35,766 nt of DNA from assembly GCA_009663005.1 (NCBI GenBank), contig CM018898.1, positions 5,674,554 through 5,710,319 of the forward strand, written 5' to 3'. Source of the stretch: Actinidia chinensis (Eukaryota > Streptophyta > Magnoliopsida > Ericales > Actinidiaceae). Both the position numbers and the translations under genes were made by a program. Below are positions 19,600 to 30,419 of the stretch, piece after piece. The notes beneath the pieces are model-generated. The model saw only the letters and a list, made by a program, of their open reading frames with translations, did no database searches and had not been told where the DNA came from. Position 1 is the stretch's first letter. Each line of letters begins with the position of its first letter.

Positions 19600-19921
19600 A
19601 TTGTAGTTGGATTTTTGGCTTCACCCAATTTACAGTAGCAGAATTGTGGGCAATTCGCCTAGATCTTTTGCTAGCTATCTGGAGATTGATTCTCCTATTG
19701 TTTTCCATGTGCTTATTACACCTGGCTACATCCGTTTTCCCATGGCTCAACCTATTGTTCACAATTGCAGGTCATTGAGGCAGCAGCTCCCTAACCTCCG
19801 TAGCCATCATGCTTACAGGAAAGCCAATACAGTTGCGGGTGGTTTGACAAAACATGGAACGAGCACGGAATTGCCTTTTGCTTTGTTTTCCCCTAGGTTT
19901 TTGCTGATATTAGAGGAATGA
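19600..19921 (+). pseudogene. RNase H-like domain remnant (plant RVT_3 type, LINE-related)
   Basis: After TTATTGTAG the frames give FTVAELWAIRLDLLLAI (about 19621-19671) and, further on with a frame change, CRSLRQQLPNLRSHHAYRK, ANTVAGGLTKHGTS and ELPFALF, ending at TAG/TGA near 19920. This is the C-terminal half of the RNase H domain found in plant LINEs and in orphan RNase H genes. The catalytic Glu in AELWAIR is kept. The Asp expected in VADGLTK is Gly (VAGGLTK), the central ESDS block is missing, and the N-terminal half is absent. 18225-18280 is a shorter copy of its start. Dead fragment. Confidence 0.65.
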
Positions 19922-20514
19922 TTCCCCCAAGTTGTGTATGTGTGCGTGTCTGTGGTCACGTTTGCAATAATTGAAGTGGAATCCATAACAATTGACAAAT
20001 ACGAGCAAGCCTAATTGTATGACTGTATATGTCTATGGTCATCTTTTATATTTACTTTCTAAGTGTTTCTCGTCAAAAGCAACTGAACACAGATATTTAC
20101 TTTCTAAGTGTTTCTCGTCAAAAGCAACTGAACACATACTTTCTTTGATTGGAATTTCAAAAAGGATAGAAAAAACATTTACCGTACAAATTTGAGAAAA
20201 TCTTCCAATTCCCACAAACATGGCATCGTGGTTTATCCAAGCAATCGAAAAAAGAATACACCCAATATTAAATTTTCAATCAACTTGAAATACGATAAAT
20301 TCAATTAAGAAAATGAAAAAAAATAAAATGATCAAAAGTGGAATGGAAAATTCTCATACTGTTACCGGAGATGCCTTTTTTCCCCTACAATGATCATAAA
20401 TTGGTTAACTTTTTAAATTGATTGAATGATAGAAATTTAAATTACTTGAAAGGGGTTAGGTCTTTGCACAAACTGAGTCTGTGAGTCCTATTATGCTATG
20501 GGCCATTCATGTAA
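19922..20514. other. Intergenic DNA
   Basis: Apart from the 45-bp tandem repeat listed separately, nothing is recognised. Confidence 0.4.
20048..20136. repeat. 45-bp tandem duplication
   Basis: 20048-20092 is repeated almost exactly at 20093-20136 (ATATTTACTTTCTAAGTG, then GTCAAAAGCAACTGAACAC). A diverged single copy lies near 6040-6070 and another near 20675-20695. Confidence 0.9.
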
Positions 20515-20740
20515 TGTGTTTAACACAAATATTTGTACAAACAAATACAAACACTTAATTCACAAATACATGCCTTGTAAAGAAATTATGCTTATCAAAT
20601 TGACTAAAAATTATACTGTAGATATTTTTTATTATAAAAAATATCAGTTCTTCTCCCTCCCCCCACCCCCAATGTCTCTAGTCAAAAACAACTGAAAATT
20701 CTGTAAAGAATTTTAATGAAAAGATAAAAAAAACTAATTT
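20515..20740 (+). repeat. Dispersed repeat R1, 3' part
   Basis: AACACAAATATTTGTACAAA, CATGCCTTGTAAAGAAATTA, ATACTGTAGATATT and GTCAAAAACAACTGAAAA. Matches the 3' half of 10526-10800 and 5941-6090. Confidence 0.6.
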
Positions 20741-21065
20741 TCATCATCAAAGCCTGATCTATTAGCTTTGGTTGGGATTTCAAAACTCAAAAAGAATGTT
20801 CTAGAGAAAGAAAATTTAGAAAAAAATGTTATTGCGTATTCTTCGGTGGTGGTTTCCGAAAAGGGTGCATAGTGGGGATATAGTGAAAAATAAGAAAATG
20901 TGTGCAAGCGATGGTATTTTTATAAAAATAATTTGACTATAATTTTTTAATGCATGAATTAAATGGGTAAAAGATAGTCTCATAAAACTTAGAGTGAACC
21001 CCATGAAAATAAAAAACTTTATAAACCAACAGGGGGCATCATCACCTAGAGGAAATAGACTAGGG

Positions 21066-21068
<3 letters not shown>
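20741..21068. other. Intergenic DNA
   Basis: No gene or repeat family is recognised. Confidence 0.35.
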
Positions 21069-21097
<29 letters not shown>

Positions 21098-21155
21098 TAC
21101 TAATAATAATAATAATAATATATAATAATATATAATATATAATAATCATAATAAG
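21069..21155. repeat. (AAT)n microsatellite, interrupted
   Basis: Runs of ATA/AAT triplets with TATA interruptions. Confidence 0.9.
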
Positions 21156-21670
21156 AATTGCACTATTCAAAGACAAATAATAACAATACTAGCCCCACTG
21201 CCCCCACTTGGGAATTTGCCTGATACAGAATAACAAACAACTTTTTGTTTTTATTTTGAATTATTTTTCAGAATTGTTTCCAATAAACAGTGTTCCGATA
21301 ATCAAGTTAAATGACCAGATAATGTATGTGTAGAGAGAGAATGTAAGTTTTTTAGAGCTGAATTCGCGTACCTTTGAGTGAATAAGGATTCACCTTACAT
21401 AGCTCAGCTCAGCGCGTGTTTGGATGCGCCAATTGTCATGTCGACTAGACAGACTAAAGTTCAGAGCGTGCTTTTGGATCGCGCTGATTGCTTTGTTAGT
21501 GAGAGTCGGTTGTCCGACTGATACTTAGTTCGCCACGAGATTTTCGAACCGCGGATTGATAATGGGCAAAGTGAGAAGTTGGAAGCCTGCTCCCCTGCCA
21601 TGGCGACTCGCAACCGGTCTCTCTCTTCAAAACTGGTCTTCTCACACCAGCGGACCGAACGAATTCGGAG
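21156..21670. other. Left flank of the SIRE-type element
   Basis: GC content rises from about 21390. No gag or other ORF of the copia element found right of the insertion (34542 onward) can be recognised here, so this flank does not simply continue that element. Confidence 0.4.
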
Positions 21671-22129
21671 TGTTTAGCATAAAGATTTAATTGATTTTGG
21701 AAATGATTAAACTTATAAAAATTATTTAAACTATGTTAAATATACTTGAAATCAATTTAAGAGATAGCCCAAGTCAAGATGTAATGAAAATACTTTGTCA
21801 ACAACACAATGTCTCGTTCCTCGCAACTCGTTCAATTTTAATCATAAGTTTTCACAGTTAAACAAATGTTACAACTCATGGAACTTATGAGGATTCAAAC
21901 ACAATCTACAATTCAATTGATATGCTAACGATTGTTGTTTGGTGTAAAAAGAAAGAACAGGAAATGACAAAACCTGCAGCAAAATCCAAGTTAGGAAGTC
22001 CTAAATTGTATCCTAAGTTTGAAGCCTGAACATTTTCAGTTTGTGAAGTTTACATCCTAGTTTGGACAGAATGGGGAGTTTGGCTGACGTCCTAAGTTCA
22101 AGTTAGGAATCCTAAGTTGACATCCTAAT

Positions 22130-22515
22130 TTTGGACGGAAAGTTTTGGCTTAACGACCTAAAAAATTTAGGCGACCGAAGTTTTAAGAGCTGAAGACCTA
22201 AGTTTGAACAGAAGGATTTGGGGACCGACCTAAAAAGTTAGCCACTCCTAAGTTTCAAAATAGGACGACCTAAGGTTTCACAGATCTGAAGACCTAACTT
22301 GAAACGAAGGATTTGGGGACCGCCCTAAAAAGTTAGGACGTCCTAAGTTTCAAAATAGGGACGACCCCGAATTTAAAATAGGACGACCTAAGTTTCAAAG
22401 CTAAAGCTAACTTGAACCGAAGGATTTGGGAACGACCTAAAAAGTTAGGACGCCTAAGTTTCCAAAATAGGACGACCTAATTTTCAACTTGGACGACCTA
22501 GTTGACGTCCTAAGT
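22130..22515 (+). repeat. GGACGACCTAA-rich repeat units in the U3 part of the 5' LTR
   Basis: Units near 22187, 22278 and 22404 carry CTGAAGACCTAA, GAAGGATTTGGGGACC, CCTAAAAAGTTAGGACGTCC and TTTCAAAATAGGACGACCTA. They lie upstream of the TATA box, where U3 enhancers are expected. Three matching units occur at 33535-33830 in the 3' LTR. Confidence 0.8.
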
Positions 22516-22641
22516 TTCTAGTTTTAAATCCTGCTCGTCAATTGCAGATCCAACGACTGAGTTCAAAAAAAACGACCGGGTAGTTGAGAGCATTTAAGGG
22601 CTGGTAAAAAACAAAACAACGGTTATAACTCATTTTGGGTT

Positions 22642-22649
22642 TATAAATG
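22642..22649 (+). promoter_or_regulatory. TATA box of the 5' LTR
   Basis: TATAAATG in TTTTGGGTTTATAAATGCAA, conserved at 33946-33953 in the 3' LTR (TTTTGGGCTATAAATGCAA). Conservation between the LTRs supports it as the element's promoter. Confidence 0.7.
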
Positions 22650-23254
22650 CAACTCTTGGGGTTGTTAAGAAGACATTGAAGTCTATAATTCACATCTTAC
22701 ACTTGTGAAAAACCTTTAACTCTTGAATCATTCATTGTGAGCTTAATATTTGTAAAAGATCAAAAGATCCAAGAGAAAAGTCACTCTAGATAGGAGCTAT
22801 CATTTTATTTAATTTTTTCGTTCTCGAGTTGGTTAGTGCATTGATTGCCTAACAAACATTTACTTCCATTTCATTGAAAGAGATAACCCTGGTGATATAT
22901 GTACTTCCAAGAGAGGTTACTCTTGAAGACTATAATTTTTCTAGTGGCGGCATTCCAAGAAAGAGGATTTCTTGAAAAACTATAAGTATTCATTGGGTAA
23001 TAGGTTGATACACCACCGCAAACTTACTTGTTTATAGTGATAACCCAACAGAGGACTTGGAGAGTGGACGTAGTAAGGTTCGCCGAACCACTATAAATCG
23101 TTTTGCTCTTTCTCTTCCCTCTATCTATTTATTCGCTTACATCTATTTGAGTAGAAGTGCACATTGATTTATTGTTCATCAGGAAAATTTTTAAATTGGC
23201 CATTAGGGTAACAAATCTTCCACCCCCCCCTCATAATTGCTTTCTAACTACAAT

Positions 23255-23266
23255 TGGGATCAAAGC
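23255..23266 (+). other. Primer-binding site (initiator Met tRNA type)
   Basis: TGGGATCAAAGC directly after the LTR; the plant copia consensus is TGGTATCAGAGC, so two positions differ. Confidence 0.8.
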
Positions 23267-23289
23267 AGGACTCTACCTTTTTCGATCTA

Positions 23290-24600
23290 ACGCTCTAGGA
23301 GTAAAAGATCTCGGCCAACATAAATAGGAACACATTGACCGAAGGCCAATCCATAAATAGACCTCCACTATCTCCTAGTAATTAATAATTATTGGCAGGC
23401 TAGAATTAATTTAGTTCAAGCCAATGATTATGCTGTTGAAACAATTATAGATAATGGACCTATTTACCAATAAAGAGAATAACTGAAGTGGAGAGTTCTA
23501 AACTCAAAAAGAATGGCCACCAGAGATTCAAAGATGTACAAATAATACTAAAGCTATTCACACTCGATATGTGCCCTTAACGTAAACGTCAATTCAATAA
23601 ATATCCGGTTGTAAACGGCTAGGAACATTTTGGGATAAAACTAGAAGTCGCATCCCATGAGGGACCAAGTCACGTGAAAGATCAAAAAATAAGTATGTTA
23701 GTTTATAAATACTAACTATTCAAATGGAATCAAGTGAAACATTTCTGAAATTGTTCTCCCGCTTTAACCGCTATTATTAATGGTTAAAGTCCTGCGATAA
23801 ATTATACTATGTCGAAATGGTGATAACAATCCTACGGTTGTCTCACCAAAGTTGGTGGATCAAAAGTTATCGCCATTGAAGAGCGAAAGACCCGTCACAA
23901 AAATGGGTCTTGATGAATTGCTTGGATCTCTCATGACACATAAATCACCTTGGAAGAGTAATGAGGAAAATGACACAGCAAGAAAAGAGGAAAATTGCTT
24001 TCAAACCGTCATCATCACAAAAACGATGTGAACTTCAAATATGATAGGAAATGATGAGACTATGGCTTTCTTTACATACAACGAAAATTAACAAGATGGT
24101 TTCAAGAGAGGGTTTAATTTCCTAGAAGACAGGACGACGAAAATTTCGACAAAAAATGGAACAAAAGAGGATTCATCATTTGCTTTGAATTCAAAAGCCC
24201 GTCCACATAAAAATTGATTGCCCCAATCTCAAGAAAGAGTCATGACCGAGACAAGAGAATATCAATTTAACAAATTCAATAAAGCTTTTTGCGCTTGGTG
24301 AGAAAGTGACGTTGATCCGCAATCCGATGATGATCAACTGTCAAGAAGTGGCAAATTTTGTGTCTTGTCGGCTCAAAGGATATGAAAATGAGGTAATCTC
24401 GAATCCAATTCCTTAAAGATTTGCAAGATGATTATAATGTTTTATATGAGGAATCATGAAATTAATAAACAAAAATTGCATGCTTAGAAACAATTGCCTC
24501 ACTTCTATTGACATAGAAACTTTGAAAAAGCATGCTAATGAGTTTGACAAGTAAAATATTGAACTTAATGATACATTTTAGATCTCACAAAATGGTCTTG
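23290..24600 (+). pseudogene. gag of the SIRE-type element, broken
   Basis: Recognisable pieces in all three frames: INRPPLS (about 23355), QANDYAVETII (about 23420), WRVLNSK (about 23490), GLDELLGSLMTHKSP (23906 onward), and a zinc-knuckle remnant at 24181-24224 that starts CFEFKSP, with Phe where the second Cys is expected and a stop inside. Further on LQDDYNVLYEE (about 24418) fits the gag C-terminal region of this lineage. It forms the nucleocapsid in intact elements; this copy cannot encode one. Confidence 0.8.
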
Positions 24601-27600
24601 AAAAATTTTACAAAAGGTCAAAAGAATTTAGATCTCTTATTGATACAAAAGATGTGTATATGACCGTGGCGGTAATTTGGATACAATACTTCAACTACAC
24701 AAAAAGTATATAAAAATATTTTTATAGAACATAATCTCCCTTTCGCGACAAAAGTTTCAATGCACATATTGCAATACCGAAGGGCACACAAAAAACACAT
24801 GCTTGTAAGAAATTGTGTTAGGAAAGGATTAAAAACAATGTTGGTACCTAAGAAGAAAAATGCCTACTACATCAAGTACCCAACGAGATTTTGGGACCAA
24901 AGACCAGTGGTTGATCTTTTATATAAGGTAGGCTTAAATGTAAATTCAAATAACGGAAGTGGTCTTGGATAAGTGTATGCTCAAGACATATGACCGGAGA
25001 AATCCATGTTTCTCATCACTAAAACCAGAAGGAGTGGTGGAGTTTCATGACTTTCGGAGACAATAGCAACGGAAAAATCATCGGTATATGTAATGTGGGT
25101 CAGGAACCTCCCTATTTAGAACATATTTTAACTTGTTGATGATTAAAGTATACTTACTACTTAGTATTAGTCAATTATGTGATAAAGGAAATAAAGTCAT
25201 CCTTTGGACAAAACATGTGCACCATAGAAAATACAAAGATGATAAAACTTTATTTATTGGTCAAAGAATTAAAATGTATATTGTTTTTTAAAAAAATTGA
25301 TGACGTTGAGGGCCAACGCAATGGAACTTGCTTATGATTCGGCCCATGAATGACAATGGTTGGCTATGGCATGAAGGCTTGGGTCCATACTCCATATAAT
25401 CTTATTTCAAACTTGCTAAAAAGTAATTGGTATTGGGCAACGAAAGATTTCTTTTGAAAAAGATAGATTGGTGGACAATGCCACAAGGAAAACAAACAAA
25501 GTATCTTTTTAAGTCAAAAAATTTATTTTCTCCATCTAGGCCTCTCACAACTTCTACACATGGACTTAATTGGTCCCTTTAAGAACAATGATCCTGGAGG
25601 AAAATTATACATTCTCGTGATTGTAATGATTTCTCTCGATTTACATGGGTAACGTTTTTATCTCACAAAAAAAAAATAAGCATTTTTCTCATTCACTAAA
25701 ACTATGCCGATTCTTTCAAATGATAAGATTTCAAAATTTTAAATATTAGCACTGATTTCATGGTAGCGAGAACTTGAAAATGAGTCCTTTTGTTTGCCAA
25801 ATTTTGGTGATGATTTAGGAATTGGACATAATTTCTTCGCACCTAGGACCCCTCACAAAATGGTTGTTGTTGAAAGAAAACATAGAATCGTGAAATAAAA
25901 TGGTCAAGAACAATGCTTTGCGAAACTCTCTTCTAAAATATTTCTGAGCCGAAGGCGGTGAATACCGCATTTTTTTATTATAAATCGCGTCATGATTATG
26001 CCATTCTTAAAAAGACATCATATGAGCTTTGGACAAGGAAGAAAACCAATATTGGGTTCTTTCATGCTTTTGGATGCAATGTTATGTCCTAAACAATGGC
26101 AGTGAAAACTTAGAACTTCGATTCAAAATCGGATGAAGCTACTTTCCTAGAATATTCAATTACAAGTAAAGCTGTTCCGAGTTTTTTTTTACAAACAACC
26201 TTAGTATTAAAGAATTTGTGCATATTGTATTTATGAATTTAATGATTCCTCCCTTCCATATGTTTCAAGAAATGTAGGAATTGAAGAAGCCATAAAATCT
26301 TAGATCTCTCAAGAAAGCCAAGAAACTCAAGGAGAAGCCATTGAAGATCAATCAACTAAGGTAGTGCTACCTCAAATTGGAATCAAATGGAAACTCAAAT
26401 ACAAGAAGGTGGAAGCTCAACTCTCGTAAAAGAATGGTAATCTGTTCCACAGACCATCCACAAATCTCATCATTGGCGATCCCATCAAAGGGGGTACCAC
26501 TAGAAAAACTCTCTTAGAAGATATATGTGGACCTTGCTTTTTATCACAAATAGAACCTAAACACGTTCATGAAGCGGAAATTAGAATGAACATTGCTCTA
26601 ACTATGCAGAAGAACTAATCAATTTGACAGAATAAATTTGCTCTAGTACCCTAAGCATCTACTCATCCTATAATTGAAACAACTAAATGATACTTAGAAA
26701 TAACTTGATGAATCCGGAATCATTGTTATAATAAAGCTAGACTTGTTACACAAAAGGATATAGTCCAAGAAAGATAGAATAATTTTGATGAATCATTCGC
26801 TCTCCCATAGCTAGATTAAAAGCTATTTCGGTTATGTTACTTACTAGGCCTTTGCTGCTATATGGACTTCAAATTATATCAACTGGATTACCAAGTGCCT
26901 TCTTAAATGGATTATATTACCGAGAAAGTGTTGTATACAACCTCCGGGTTGAAAATCATGAATTTCCAAATCATGTATTTAAACTTTCAAACTTGGTATG
27001 AAAGCCTTCGCCAATTTTTTAATGATAATAGTTTTTGCAAGAGGAAAAAATAGATAACAGCACACTTTTTATAAAATTAAGAATAAAAGACATGCCTCAT
27101 AGTGCCAAATATATATTGATGTATATATATTTGGTGGCTACAATGAGACAATGTTGCAAGGATTTTTGCTATAAGAGTATGCAGGCGAATTCTGAGATGA
27201 GCATGATGGGGGAGCTAAATTTCTTTTCTTTCCTCTTGACTACAAAATCCAAGCAACAAGTGAAGGGACATTTATAAATCAAGCCAAAACACGAGGATCT
27301 TCTCAAGCGATTTATATGATCTAAGCAAACGTAGGCACACCAATGGGCCACCTCAATAAAGCTCGCAAAGATGAAAATGGTAAAAATTTTGATGAAAAGC
27401 TCTACTAATCGAGGTATGATTGGCTCCTTGCTTCTATTTAACGGCAGTATGGCCGGATATCATTTTTTTAGTGTATGCATAGTGCTAGATTTCAATCATG
27501 TCCCTAAGGAATCAATCTTAGTTGGCCCGTGAAACGCATATTTAGAATCTCATGGAAACGCATGACTAGAATCTTTATTTAGGGGTAGTTGCATTTGAAT

Positions 27601-28101
27601 TAAATGGTGCAAACAAATATCTCCATCTCCCGATTCCGACTATGCCGATGTAGGATAGGATCGAAGAACCACAAGTGTCACTTTTCAATTCTAGGACACT
27701 CTCTATGTCACAATTATGTCTAGGCAAGAAACAAAACTCCGTTGCTTATCCACACCGGCCGAGGCCGAATATGTGGCCGCCGTAAGTTTGTTTGTACTTA
27801 CTATTAACTATGGATTGAAACAACAAATGGAGATTATGGTCTTACATTTTGATCATATCCAATCAAGTTGATAATACAAGTTTCTATAAATTTGTCTAAA
27901 GAATCCCATAACAACACTCACAAACAAACCACTTGAAATTCGACATCACTTTTTAAGAGATCACGTCAAATAGGGGATATTGAACTTCATATATTCAAAA
28001 TATTCATAACGAAACAATTGGCGGATATTTTTAACAAAACCCCTCGATGAGAAAAGTTTTGGCTATATTCGACATGAACTTGGAATGTCTCAACCCATGT
28101 T
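24600..28101 (+). pseudogene. pol of the SIRE-type element, broken (protease, integrase, RT, RNase H)
   Basis: The protease site is reduced to LDKCMLKTYDR near 24965. Integrase: zinc-finger remnant WHEGLG near 25366, THGLNWSL near 25558 for the first Asp region, FSRFTWV near 25634, and VVERKHR near 25868 with the Glu. Reverse transcriptase: 26690-27300 with MDFKLYQLDY-like and QPPG pieces, a damaged YVDD box near 27112, and SMQANSEMSMMGELNFF (27178 onward). RNase H: 27420-28100 with TAEAEYVA codons near 27758 and IRHHFLRDHVK near 27940; the frame ends KPLDEKSFGYIRHELGMSQ and TGA at about 28101. Dozens of one-base indels leave no usable frame. Confidence 0.85.
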
Positions 28102-28525
28102 GATTTTTGGATTCTAAAATAATTTAATAAGTATGAATTTAGTCATATTTGAGAAAGAATAGTCGGGATGAAATGGTATTTTTCCTATGCTTTATCTCTC
28201 CAACAACACAATTTCCCCTTCTTGATTGTTACCTTGATGTATGTGATAAATGAGATGATTAAAAGGCTGAGGTACCTAATATTATGATTAAGAACTAGAA
28301 AATCAACCTATGTACTTATGTGTGAAAAATGGAGTAGGTATGTCTAAGGGAACTAAAAATCTGTTCATACTCTCGACATATTGATCTATTGCTTAACAAA
28401 GAATAATCCACTAATCACTGCTCTAATATATTAAAATATCTTATTTACCAGTTGACATAGGCAAGAAAATGGAATAACATAAGCTAGACAATCCATCTTT
28501 ATCGTCAAACATCTGCAAGTATCTA
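28102..28525. other. Spacer between pol and the env-like region
   Basis: AT-rich. No ORF is recognised. Confidence 0.4.
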
Positions 28526-28725
28526 CTGAAGTTTAGGACGACCTAACCTTAGTTAGGTCGACCTAAAGTTTTAGAGTAGGAGGGACCTAATTTTCAATGA
28601 TAAGGACGACCTAAAGTCAATTTTAGTCGTACCTAAAGTCCAAACTGGACGCCCTCTAATTAAACTTAAGGACGACCTAATGTTAAACTTAGGACTACCA
28701 GTTGTCGACCTAAGTTTGCTGATGG
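28526..28725 (+). repeat. GGACGACCTAA-type repeat cluster upstream of the env-like ORF
   Basis: About seven variants of GGACGACCTAA within 200 bp, the same motif as in the U3 repeats of both LTRs. A TTAAAAAT box (about 28733), a pyrimidine-rich leader (28750-28935) and the ATG at 28939 follow, in the same order as in an LTR promoter. Confidence 0.75.
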
Positions 28726-28938
28726 TTACGGATTAAAAATCCACGAATGTTCATCTATTCTCTCTTCGTCAGACTTACCTTCTAACTCTAATTCTCTAAT
28801 TCAAAAGTATCTCTTCCCTCCCTTTTCATCTCTAGCAAACAAGACCCCATCATTCTTTCCTCCTTCAAGCATTTCTTAGTTCTCTCTCTCACTCCATCAA
28901 ATCCTAAACCCAAATCTGCAAAATCTCAAAAAATCACA

Positions 28939-30243
28939 ATGGTGAATACTAAGCATACGGTCATGATCCAAAAGGAGATATTTGGCACGAGCAAATCCCT
29001 CGGCATCTGTATTTTGAAGGAAGTTCGTCAAAATGAAAGGATTCAAGACATATGGCCATTATGTCCAGAACAGAAACACATAATGGAAGAAATTTGAAGA
29101 TGTTTTCAACCAAAATATAGCAAAAGATGAGGGAACCTCAGTCGTTCACTCGGGTGGAGCGCACTGATTCCTCTTCCAAGAGCGTATACTCTGAATTGGG
29201 TGAGATATTTCTACTTGTCAATCTAGAAGAAGAAATTTAGATTAACCCTGAATTTCCAATGATTCTTGTTCAGGCAAGCATATCGAGTTGGATCCAACAA
29301 TTCTGTCTCAAATTATTGGTGTTCCAATGAAGGAGAATTGATTTTCTTAGATAAAAACCCAGTCAACTACGAATCATGTGAATAGAGCTGAGATAAATGA
29401 AACCGTTTCAATACGTGGAACGGTAGGGAGCTAGTCACCATAAAGATTTGAAGAAGAGGTATAGGTTATTCCACAAGTTCATTGCTATATGTAGTGTCCT
29501 CAACTGGACACTACAATCAAGTCTCACCATGGATAATTTATCCTTTATAGGAGCGGCTACAACGACCCTCTCAATCTAAATTACATAAGTCCTCTCCGAG
29601 AGATGGCGTATAATCCGTAATCATAAGAAGCATTCTCTGCCCTACGGGTGGCTCTTCTAACCAAAGTGTTTGAATACTTGGGGTTAGCTTTAGGAACCAC
29701 ATGACCAACACATTGATGAGGGGTTCTCAAACTACACAATTCGTTGAGGAATTCTATTGATTCAACCGGACAAGGAGATGATATCGAAATTCCATCATAA
29801 ATCTTGGGTATATAACATGGACGATGTCTCACTCGATGACGACCTCCCTCATTAGTCCTCATCCACAAGAGGACCAACTTCCCAGAGGCCCTCCTGATTG
29901 GTTTATTGATACTTTGGTCAAATGCCACCACAATGAGAGATCGAGCAAAACACAAAAAAGGAAACTTATAATATATTAAGCAAGGATGGATAGCATCGCA
30001 AAGACAAATATTGAACGACAAGCTTTCAACGAGTTGCTGGCACTACAATCGATCATTTGGAAAACAACTATGAAACAGTTTTATACTCACAAACGGGTTT
30101 CACCAAGAATGCCTTGATCCGACTGAAAGCTGTTCAAACACTATGGAAGAAGAATCCCACTTTCAGTATGATCCTCCTTCCTTTTCTCCTCATTCCCAGT
30201 TCCTTGATGATCTTAAAGAGAACAAAGAAGACGCAACAACTTT
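28939..30243 (+). pseudogene. env-like ORF of the SIRE-type element, broken
   Basis: The ATG at 28939 follows a CT-rich leader and reads MVNTKHTVMIQKEIFGTSKS before a stop at 29095. Later plus-strand pieces include KKRYRLFHKFIAI (about 29453), DQLPRGPPDWFIDTLVKCHH (about 29872) and NELLALQSIIWK (about 30027). A coding stretch at 30057-30243 ends with TGA. Position between pol and the 3' LTR and the long basic, Ser/Thr-rich start fit the env-like ORF of SIRE elements. No signal peptide or membrane span can be traced, and its role is unproven even in intact elements. The 146-codon minus-strand frame at 29581-30021 is antisense to this and is not a gene. Confidence 0.55.
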
Positions 30244-30419
30244 GACCCCTCCTCCGCCCATTTTTTGATGAAGACACAAAGGGTGAGAAGAAATACACAT
30301 TGGGTAGTATTTTGGACATTGGGTAGTATTTTTGTTTTGTTGGAGCTGCTGATATGTATTTGAAATTACACCTTGGGTAGTATTTTTTGGACATTGGGTA
30401 GTATTTGTATTTGGTAGCT
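30244..30419. other. Spacer with short tandem repeats left of the nested element
   Basis: CATTGGGTAGTATTTTTTGG-like boxes occur four times between 30298 and 30408. GAGCTGCTGATATGTATTTGA at 30342 recurs right of the insertion at 32540. Confidence 0.6.

Larger units (their letters stand above)
21671..23252 (+). repeat. 5' LTR of the SIRE-type element
   Basis: Starts TGTTTAGCATAAAGATTTAA and ends TTTCTAACTACA, just before the primer-binding site. It aligns from end to end with 33048-34541 but differs by many small indels (1582 versus 1494 bp). It holds a TATA box at 22642 and about three degenerate units of roughly 95 bp rich in GGACGACCTAA (22130-22515). Confidence 0.9.

Noticed and set aside
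21581..21603. GGAAGCCT and CTGCCATGG shared with the right flank of the SIRE-type element (34542-34558)
   Set aside because: Only 17 matching bases with a 6-nt gap and no continued similarity. Too short to claim a common target site.
29581..30021. 146-codon minus-strand ORF
   Set aside because: It is antisense to plus-strand pieces that fit the env-like region of the SIRE-type element, and its own translation shows no known domain.
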